In this document: positions 15,685 through 23,500 of the stretch, in pieces
Numbering within the stretch: position 1 is the stretch's first letter
Layout: each line of letters opens with the position of its first letter
From: DASZMX01 sp035551475
GTDB taxonomy: Bacteria > Verrucomicrobiota > Verrucomicrobiia > Limisphaerales > Palsa-1400
Length of the DNA: 29,121 nt
NCBI GenBank assembly: GCA_035551475.1
Contig: DASZMX010000131.1
Location: 1 to 29,121, forward strand
Direction: 5' to 3'
The notes under the pieces: generated by a model
Databases searched by the model: none
Told to the model about the DNA's origin: nothing
Seen by the model: only the letters and a program-made list of their open reading frames with translations
Translations under genes and position numbers: made by a program

Positions 15685-16386
15685 GTGAGCTTGATTCGAC
15701 TCAAGAACGTTTCGCGCCTCTATCAAATGGGCTCGGAAACCATTCACGCGCTGCGCGACGTTTCGCTGGAGGTGGAGCGGGGCGAATACGTGGCGATCAT
15801 GGGGCCGTCCGGCTCCGGCAAATCCACGCTGATGAACCTGCTCGGCTGCCTGGACACGTGCTCCGGCGGGACGTACGAGCTGAACGGATCCAACATCAGC
15901 GAGCGGGATGACAACGAGCTGGCGGAGATTCGCAACCGGGAGATTGGTTTCGTTTTTCAGACCTTCAACCTGTTGCCGCGGGCCTCGGCTTTGCGCAATG
16001 TGGAGCTGCCGCTGATTTACGCCGGGTCCCCGGCGGATGAGCGGCGCGAGGCGGCCTTGGAGGCGCTGACCAAGGTGGGGTTGGCGGACCGGGTGCACCA
16101 TAAACCGAACGAAATGTCCGGCGGCCAGCGGCAGCGCGTGGCGATCGCGCGCGCGCTGGTGTGCAAACCGTCCATCATCCTGGCGGACGAGCCGACGGGC
16201 AACCTGGACTCGCGCACCGGCGAGGAGATCATGGCCTTGCTGCGGGCGTTGTCGGAGAAGGGGAACACGATTTTTGTGGTGACGCACGAGGAGGACGTGG
16301 CGCGGCATGCGCGGCGGATTATTCGCATTCGCGACGGGCTGATCGCGAGCGATGACGCGACGGCGCATGGGGATGGAGCGCGGTGA
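15685..16386 (+). CDS. MacB/LolD-type ABC transporter ATPase
   Basis: This 233-residue nucleotide-binding protein starts at GTG 15685. All ABC motifs are present: Walker A GPSGSGKST (40-48), Q-loop Q92, signature MSGGQRQ (144-150), Walker B IILADEP with D168 and E169, D-loop NLDS, and switch histidine H201. The LNRATVNLLP-like region after the Q-loop is that of the MacB/LolD/FtsE group, which drives mechanotransmission rather than transmembrane passage. In E. coli MacB the ATPase is fused to the permease; here it is a free-standing subunit. Its stop overlaps the next start (GTGA at 16383-16386), so ATPase and permease are translationally coupled. Confidence 0.95.
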   Translation: MSLIRLKNVSRLYQMGSETIHALRDVSLEVERGEYVAIMGPSGSGKSTLMNLLGCLDTCSGGTYELNGSNISERDDNELAEIRNREIGFVFQTFNLLPRASALRNVELPLIYAGSPADERREAALEALTKVGLADRVHHKPNEMSGGQRQRVAIARALVCKPSIILADEPTGNLDSRTGEEIMALLRALSEKGNTIFVVTHEEDVARHARRIIRIRDGLIASDDATAHGDGAR

Positions 16387-17618
16387 ATTTCTTCGTCGAA
16401 TTGAAGGAGGGTTTGAGCATTGCGTGGGACGCGGTGCGGGCGAACAAGCTGCGCTCGGTGTTGACGACGTTGGGCATCATTATTGGGATTGTGACCGTGA
16501 CCTCGATGGCGACCGCCATTGACGCCTTGAACAGCGCGCTGCACGAAAGTTTGTCCGTGATGGGCTCGGACATTTTGTTCGTGAGCAAGTTCAACTGGGT
16601 CAATAATTCGGAGGAGGAATGGCGGCGGGAATACAACCGGAAAGACATCACGCGCGCGCAGACGCGGGAGGTCGAGCGCTTGATGCCGGCGCAGGCGATC
16701 GCGCCCGTGGTCTATACGCGGCAGACCATCCATTACAAGAACCGGCTGGCGCGGCGCGTGCAGATCATGGGCTCCACGGACCAATTGATCATGACGGGGG
16801 GATTTTCGATTTTGGAAGGGCGTTATTTGACGCCTTCGGAGGCGGACGGCGGGCGTCCGGTGTGCGTGCTGGGTTATGATGTCTGGACCAACCTGTTCCG
16901 GCAGGAGCAAACGCTGGGGCAGAAAATCACGGTGGGCGCGCGCAAGCTGGAGGTCGTGGGCGTGCTGGACAAGCGGGGAAGTTTTCTGGGCATGGATAGT
17001 TTTGACAACGAGATCATTATTCCCGTGCAGCAATTTTTGATCGGCTATTCCCGCAATCCCAATTTTGACGTGCAAGTCAAGGTGAACGACGCGACCAAGC
17101 TGGATGATTGGCGGGAGGAGTTGCACGGGGTGATGCGCAAGATCCGGCATCTCGCGCCTGGCGATGCGGATGATTTCGCGATCAACCAGCAGGACCAGAT
17201 TGTGGAATTTTTTAATCGCATTACGGGAACGATTGCGGCGGTGGGGCTGTTGATCACCGGGATGTCGTTGTTTGTCGGAGGCATTGGCATCATGAACATT
17301 ATGTTTGTCTCGGTGGCGGAGCGAACGCGGGAGATCGGCGTGCGCAAGGCCATTGGGGCGCGCAACCGGACGATCATGATTCAGTTTTTGATCGAGGCGG
17401 CGGCGATTTGCATGATTGGCGGAGTGGTGGGAATGGCCATCACCTACGGGCTGACGTTGCTGGTGTCGCGCGTCTGGCCGTACTTTCCCATTACGATGTC
17501 GCTGCCGGTGATGGCGCTGGCGATTGTGATGTCCATCATTACGGGAGTGACGTCGGGGTTTTTGCCGGCGTGGCGCGCGGCGCGGATGGATCCGGTGGAA
17601 GCGTTGCGCAACGAATAA
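16383..17618 (+). CDS. MacB-like ABC permease (MacB_PCD plus FtsX domains), first copy
   Basis: This 411-residue permease has a first membrane helix at about 20-45 (LRSVLTTLGIIIGIVTVT), a large periplasmic MacB core domain (about 50-270) and three C-terminal helices forming the FtsX domain (about 280-400). It includes the conserved GIGIMNIMFVSVAERTREIG segment and ends in RAARMDPVEALRNE. This is the standard topology of MacB-type permeases without their ATPase. The start is GTG, overlapping the ATPase stop. A second permease follows after only two bases, so the two probably form a heterodimer served by the same ATPase. No substrate can be named. Confidence 0.93.
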   Translation: MNFFVELKEGLSIAWDAVRANKLRSVLTTLGIIIGIVTVTSMATAIDALNSALHESLSVMGSDILFVSKFNWVNNSEEEWRREYNRKDITRAQTREVERLMPAQAIAPVVYTRQTIHYKNRLARRVQIMGSTDQLIMTGGFSILEGRYLTPSEADGGRPVCVLGYDVWTNLFRQEQTLGQKITVGARKLEVVGVLDKRGSFLGMDSFDNEIIIPVQQFLIGYSRNPNFDVQVKVNDATKLDDWREELHGVMRKIRHLAPGDADDFAINQQDQIVEFFNRITGTIAAVGLLITGMSLFVGGIGIMNIMFVSVAERTREIGVRKAIGARNRTIMIQFLIEAAAICMIGGVVGMAITYGLTLLVSRVWPYFPITMSLPVMALAIVMSIITGVTSGFLPAWRAARMDPVEALRNE

Positions 17619-17620
17619 GC

Positions 17621-18880
17621 ATGAAACGCGTCACTTTATTTTTCGACGAGTTAATGGAGAGCTTTTTCATGGCGATGGGCGCCATTGCCGCGCACAAGCT
17701 GCGGTCGGCCCTGACGCTGCTGGGCGTGTTGGTGGGGGTGTTCTCGATCATTGTCGTGATGACGGCGATGCGGGCGATGCAGAAGCAAATCGAGTCGGAC
17801 ATGAATCGGCTGGGCGCCTCGACGTTTAAAATCCAGACCTGGCCCGAAATCAATTTCGAGGGCCCGGAGGGCTGGCAGAAATATGCGCGGCGCAAACGCA
17901 TCAAGCTGGAGCAGGGGCTGGCCGTGGAGCAGCGCGCGACGCTGCCGCAGAACGTCGGGTTGGAGAGCGACCTCACCGAAGGCACGGCGCGTTCGATTTA
18001 CAACAAAGGCATTCCGAACATCTGGCTGCAAGGCGAGACCCCGGGAAGTTTTCCGGCGCAAAACTGGGTGATCAACGAAGGGCGCGGCTTGCAGGAGTCT
18101 GACATGGATGGACAGCGCAACGTCTGCGTGCTGGGGAACACGCTGGCGACGAACTTGTTCCCCTTCGGCACGGCGGTGGGGGAGCGCGTCAACGTGGACA
18201 ATTACAATTACACGATTGTGGGCGTGCTGCAGCCGAACGGATCGATGGCGGGCGGGCGGGAAGACAACTTTGTGATTGTGCCGTTGCCGACGGGGTTGAT
18301 GCGTTATGTTGACAAACGCTGGGAGGATTTGTCCATTTTGGTGCAGGCCCGGAGCGCGGCCGACTACGATGACACCGTGGACCAGGTGCGGGGCGTGATG
18401 CGGTTGCTGCGCAAGGTGCCGCCCGGGACGGAGGACGATTTTGAAATTATTTCCAACGATTCGCTCATGGACCAGATGCGGTCCATCACGCACAACATCA
18501 AGTTTGGGATTTCCCTGATCAGCTCCATCGCGCTGATGGCGGCGGGCATCGGCATCATGAACATCATGCTGGTGTCCGTGACGGAACGGACGCGGGAGAT
18601 TGGAGTGCGCCGCGCGATCGGGGCGAAGAAGCGGAACATCATGGCGCAATTCATCATGGAAGCGATCATGTTATGCGAAGTGGGGGGCGTGATTGGCGTG
18701 GTGTGCGGGGTGGCCGGCGGCGATGTGGCGGCGCATTTCATGAAACTGCCGCAAGTGCTGCCGGTGGATTGGATTGTGATCGGCCTGGCGATTTGCTCGT
18801 TGGTCGGAATTATCTTTGGCGCCTATCCCGCGTACAAAGCGGCGAACCTCGACCCGATTGAATCCCTGCGCTACGAATGA
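17621..18880 (+). CDS. MacB-like ABC permease, second copy
   Basis: ATG 17621 is two bases after the first permease stop. The open frame extends upstream to 17408, but that would overlap 70 codons of the first permease. The 419-residue product has the same layout: helix at about 25-47 (LTLLGVLVGVFSIIVVM), periplasmic core, and three C-terminal helices with GIGIMNIMLVSVTERTREIGVRRAIG, ending in DPIESLRYE. It is clearly a paralogue of its neighbour in the ends but differs strongly in the periplasmic core (for example FEGPEGWQKYARRKR). That suggests division of labour within a heterodimer rather than a recent duplicate. Confidence 0.92.
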   Translation: MKRVTLFFDELMESFFMAMGAIAAHKLRSALTLLGVLVGVFSIIVVMTAMRAMQKQIESDMNRLGASTFKIQTWPEINFEGPEGWQKYARRKRIKLEQGLAVEQRATLPQNVGLESDLTEGTARSIYNKGIPNIWLQGETPGSFPAQNWVINEGRGLQESDMDGQRNVCVLGNTLATNLFPFGTAVGERVNVDNYNYTIVGVLQPNGSMAGGREDNFVIVPLPTGLMRYVDKRWEDLSILVQARSAADYDDTVDQVRGVMRLLRKVPPGTEDDFEIISNDSLMDQMRSITHNIKFGISLISSIALMAAGIGIMNIMLVSVTERTREIGVRRAIGAKKRNIMAQFIMEAIMLCEVGGVIGVVCGVAGGDVAAHFMKLPQVLPVDWIVIGLAICSLVGIIFGAYPAYKAANLDPIESLRYE

Positions 18881-18903
18881 CGTATTTTATTTGACAAGAA
18901 ATT

Positions 18904-20424
18904 ATGCGCCTCAAACAACCAACGTTTCGAAGAATTTTTGCCGCCGCGGCATTTCTCGCCTGGGCGGGCTGGACGGCCTGGGCCCAGCCGTGGGCGCAAG
19001 GGCCGGCGCCGCGTCCCCGCATCATCACGATGGACGAAGTCATCCGGCTGGCCTTGACCAACGACCTGGACATCCTGATCAGCCAGCAAACGCCGCTGTT
19101 GGACCGCCTGGCCCTGGACGGACTTTCCTCGGCTTACGATCCGGTGTTCAGCATGGTGGCGCAACGCCGGTTCAACAGCCAGCCGGCGGGCATTGATCCC
19201 ATCACCGGTTTGTTGGAATCGCAAAAGAGCTCCATCACCTCCTACGCGCCGAGCCTCAAAGGAACGCTGCCGACCGGCACGCAATATGAGTTGAACCTCG
19301 ATGTGGAGCACGATTTGATCGCTGGTTTGCCGCACGATGCCCAATACAGCGGCAGCGCGGGCGCGAGCTTGACGCAGCCGTTGCTGAAGAATCTTTGGAT
19401 CGACTCGCCGCGCTGGAACATCGCGTTGGCGCGCAACACGCTGAAGTACGACCAACTGGCGCTGCGCCTGCAAATCATCGCCACCATCAATGCGGTCAAG
19501 GCGGCGTATTACAATTTGATTTATGCGCGCGAGAACGTGGAGGTGGAGGTTGCCGCGGTGAAATTGGCGGGGCAACTGGTCTCGGAAAATAAAAAGAAAG
19601 TGGAGCTGGGCTCGCTCGCGCCCTTGGATGAGAAGCAGGCTGAATCGCAGGCCGCCACGACCGCCGCCGATCTCCTGTCGGCGCAACAAACCTTGGCCGT
19701 GCAGGAGAACACGTTGAAATCGCTCATGGCGCTGAACCTGAGCGAGTGGAACGGCGTCACGCCGGTGCCGGCGGAACAATTGGTGGCGGTGCCGGAATAC
19801 CCCAACGTGATCGAATGCTGGCAGACCGCGCTGGCGATGCGGCCGGACGTGGCCCAAGCCAAGGTGAATTTGGAGAAGCAGCACGTCACGCTCAAATACG
19901 ATTACAACCAGCTCTTTCCCGAACTGGATTTGGAGGGGACATACGGGCATAACGGTTTCGGCTCCAGTGTGGACAAGGACCTGGGCGCCATCCAGCGCGG
20001 CGGGTTCAAATCCTACACCTATGGCGTGGTGCTCAATGTGCCCCTCGCCAACACAGGCGCGCGCGCGAATTACAAATCCGCCAAAGTCACGCTGCAACAA
20101 TTGCTGCTGCAATTGAAGAAGGTGGAAAACGCCGTGATCGTCGCGGTGCAGAATGACGTGACAATTGTCCAATCCGATTTGCTGCGCATTGACGCGACGC
20201 GGAAGGCGCGGGCTTATGCCGAGGACGCCCTGACCGCGGAACAGACGCGCCTGGAACACGGCAAAAGCACAAGTTTCGTCGTGCTCCAGTTGCAAAATAA
20301 TCTCACCACGGCGCGCTCCGCGGAAATTCGCGCCCTGGCTGATTACAACATCGCGCTCGAGCAGCTGGCCTACGACGAAGGCATCACGCTGGAGCGAAAC
20401 AGCATTCGCATGAATTTGCCGTGA
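18904..20424 (+). CDS. TolC-family outer membrane efflux channel
   Basis: This is a 506-residue outer membrane factor. A signal peptide (to about residue 28, AWA-QP) precedes two OEP repeats made of long coiled-coil helices, seen as heptad-like stretches at about 180-260 and 400-500, with beta segments such as YSGSAGASLTQPLL and TYGVVLNVPLAN. It lies 23 bases after the second permease and completes an adaptor-ATPase-permease-permease-channel set on one strand, so a full cell-envelope-spanning pump can be assembled from this operon. Exported substrates might be small molecules, lipids, peptides or proteins; nothing in the sequence decides. Confidence 0.9.
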   Translation: MRLKQPTFRRIFAAAAFLAWAGWTAWAQPWAQGPAPRPRIITMDEVIRLALTNDLDILISQQTPLLDRLALDGLSSAYDPVFSMVAQRRFNSQPAGIDPITGLLESQKSSITSYAPSLKGTLPTGTQYELNLDVEHDLIAGLPHDAQYSGSAGASLTQPLLKNLWIDSPRWNIALARNTLKYDQLALRLQIIATINAVKAAYYNLIYARENVEVEVAAVKLAGQLVSENKKKVELGSLAPLDEKQAESQAATTAADLLSAQQTLAVQENTLKSLMALNLSEWNGVTPVPAEQLVAVPEYPNVIECWQTALAMRPDVAQAKVNLEKQHVTLKYDYNQLFPELDLEGTYGHNGFGSSVDKDLGAIQRGGFKSYTYGVVLNVPLANTGARANYKSAKVTLQQLLLQLKKVENAVIVAVQNDVTIVQSDLLRIDATRKARAYAEDALTAEQTRLEHGKSTSFVVLQLQNNLTTARSAEIRALADYNIALEQLAYDEGITLERNSIRMNLP

Positions 20425-20460
20425 CGCTGGCGAGGAGCGGATTGAGGTTGATTCAGATTG

Positions 20461-20502
20461 CTTGTCCGCAGCGGTTGTGGAATGATCCACGCTGCACAAG
20501 GA
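20461..20502 (+). promoter_or_regulatory. Hairpin overlapping the ribosome binding site of the giant protease
   Basis: CTTGT (20461-20465), GCAGCG and GTGG pair with CCAC, GCTGC and CAAG (ending at 20500), with small bulges and an AATGAT loop. The end of the right arm overlaps AAGGA (20498-20502), the Shine-Dalgarno sequence 8 bases before the TTG start. Folding could partly hide it, giving translational control. Confidence 0.42.
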
Positions 20503-20510
20503 CGATCTGA

Positions 20511-23500
20511 TTGAAATACTTTTCATGGCTGGGCATTTGGTTGGCGGCGATTTTCTGGACGGTGAGCTTGCCGGCGGCCCCGACTCTCCACAAATTCGAA
20601 ATGCGCGACCCGGCGGCCGAGCGGGCGTTGCTGGCGCAAGGCGGGCGGTTGCTTGCGGATTATGGGAGCTACCGGCTTTATGAAGGGGCGTCCGTGCCGG
20701 CCAAGGCGGAGACGCGGGATGATTATGATTCCATTTTTCTGAGCGCCCGAACTCTGCGCACGTCATCCAGCCCGACGAAGGCGGCCGTAAAAAATTCGGC
20801 GAACTTCACGGGGCAGCGGCTGCACTTGATCCATTTTGCGGGGCCGCCGTTGCCGGCCTGGCGCGACGCGCTACTGGCGACCGGGGTCCGCATTGTGGAT
20901 TATTTGCCGGAGAACGCTTATCTGGTTTATGGCGACGCCGCGGCGCTCAGCGCGGTGCAAAAATTGGCGGCCACGGCGCCGCATGTGCAATGGGAAGGGG
21001 AGTATCTCGACGATTACAAGATTCACCCGCTGGCGCGCACTGTGGATGCCGCGGGACGGGCGCGGACGGTGGGCACGGATCGCTTCGCCATTCAATTGGT
21101 CAAAGATGACGCGGTGAATGCGGAGACGGCGAAGATGGTGGATCGATTGAAGCTGGCGCCATTGGAACGGCAGCAAGTAGTGTTGGGGTATGTTAATATT
21201 GTCGGACGTTTCCGCGCGGCCGACCTGACGAATCTCGCGGCGCGACCGGATGTGATTTCGATTCAACCGTACGGCGCCCGGAAAAAATTGGGCGAGCGCC
21301 AGGACCAAATCATCGCGGGCGCGATCACGAATGGCGCGTTGCTGGGGGCGGGTTATTTGTCGTGGCTGGAAAGCAAAGGCTTTACGCAGGAGCAATTCGA
21401 CGCGTCGGGGTTTGTGGTGGATGTGTCTGACAGCGGCATCGATGAAGGCACGGTCAAACCTAATCATTTTGGATTGCACGCCGGCGGCAACATCGCGGCG
21501 GCCAGCCGGGTGGTGTACAGCACGCTGTTTGCCACGGTGAAGAACGCCGGCAGCACACTGCGGGGCTGCGATGGGCACGGGACCATCAACGCGCACATCG
21601 TAGGTGGCTACGATAATTTTCCTGATTTTCCGTTCGCGGACAATGAAGGCTATCACTACGGCTTGGGCGTGTGCCCGTTTGTGCGGCTGGGGGGATCGGT
21701 GGTTTTTGATCCGGTGGATTTCACGTATCCGAATTACACAACGGTGCAAGCGACGGCATATCATAATGGCGCGCGGGTGAGCAATAATAGCTGGGGCGGC
21801 GGCTCGGGGTCGCAGGAGGAGCTGGGCGTGTACGATGTGGATGCGCAGGAATATGACGCGCTGGTGCGCGATGCGGAGCCCGCCAATTCCAAATTCCCCG
21901 TGGCGGGAAACCAGGAAATGGTGATCGTGTTTGCGGCGGGAAATGATGGGATTGATCCGAACACATTCAATGCGGCTTCAAACACGATCAGTTCGCCCGG
22001 CACGGCCAAGAATGTGATCACGGTGGGAGCGGCGGAAGGGGTGCAGCCGTTCAATGCGGGCGGAGCGTCCGACGCGAGCCTGGTGTTTGATTTTCAGGCG
22101 GACAACGCGAACGGGATCATTGATTTTTCCTCGCGCGGGCCATGTCGGGATGGGCGGCATAAACCGGATCTGGTGGCGCCCGGCACGCACATTAGCGGCG
22201 GGGTGGCCCAGGCCGTGGCCTCGGCGGCGAACCCGGGAGCGACCGGCGATGCGGATGCGTGTTTTCGGGCGGACAATACGCTCTTTTCGACAGACGCGGG
22301 CGTTTCTGGCGGCCCCACCAACAGCGCGTATTTTCCATTTTATCCGGACGGGCAGCAATACTACACGGCGTCGTCGGGAACGAGCCACGCCACGCCGGCG
22401 GTCACGGGCGGATGCGCCTTGCTGCGGCAATATTTCATTAACCAAGGTTTGACTCCGCCGAGCGCCGCGATGACCAAGGCGTTTTTGATGAATTCGGCGC
22501 GATACCTCGACGGGCCGAATGCCAATGACACGCTGTGGTCGGATGCGCAGGGAATGGGCGAACTGAATCTCGGGATGGCATTCGATGGCGCGCCGCGCGT
22601 GTTGCGCGATGAACTGACCGCCGACTTGTTCACCGCCAGCGGGCAGAACCGCGTTTTTACCGGGGAAATCGCCGATGCCTCCAAGCCGTTTCGCGTCACA
22701 GTGGCGTGGACGGACGCCCCCGGCTCCACAACGTCCGCCGTCAATTACAATAATAATCTCGACTTGACGGTGACAGCCGGCGGCAAGACCTATCTGGGGA
22801 ATGTTTTTAAGGGCGCGTTCTCGGTGACGGGCGGCAGCGCGGATGTGAAGGACAATGTGGAAAGCGTGTTCCTGCCGGCCGGAGTGAGCGGCGTTTACAC
22901 GGTGACGGTGGCGGCGAAGAACATTAATTCTGTCGGCGTGCCCAATGCGAAGAACCAATGGAATCAGGATTTTGCGCTTGTCGTATATAATGGAGAAAAC
23001 GCGGCTGGCCCGGTTTTGGCGGCGGCGGGCGCGACGTTGTCCGCCGAAGGCTGCGGGCCGGGCAATGGCGTGGTCGATCCGGGAGAGCGGGTCACCGTGA
23101 ATCTTAGCCTGGCCAATGTGGGCGGAGCGGACACGACCAACCTGGTGGCGACATTGCTGACGACCAACGGCGTCGTGGGGCCGTCGACGCCGCAGACTTA
23201 CGGGCGTCTAACCGCTGGCGGAGAGTCCGGCAGCGCGGCGTTTTCATTTAGCGCCGATGGCGTGTGCGGGGGCGCCATCACGGCAGTTTGGCAACTGCAG
23301 GACGGAACAAAGGATTTGGGTTTCGTCAGTTTTGGTTTCGCGCTGGGGCAGGTGGCGTTTCGCACGGAGTTCTCGAGTGATTTCACCGGCGGGATCCCGA
23401 CCGATTGGGGCAACGTGAGCAGCGGGGACGAGAGCGATTGGCTCGCGACCACCGACGGGTCGGGCGGGGTGGCGGCCTACGCGCGTGACGCAGGCGCGCA

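Noticed and set aside
17408..17620. Longer start for the second permease
   Set aside because: It lies inside the conserved C-terminal helices of the first permease and is a shadow frame.
18871..20766. 631-codon minus-strand frame opposite the TolC-like gene
   Set aside because: It is an antisense shadow of a well-supported outer membrane channel gene.
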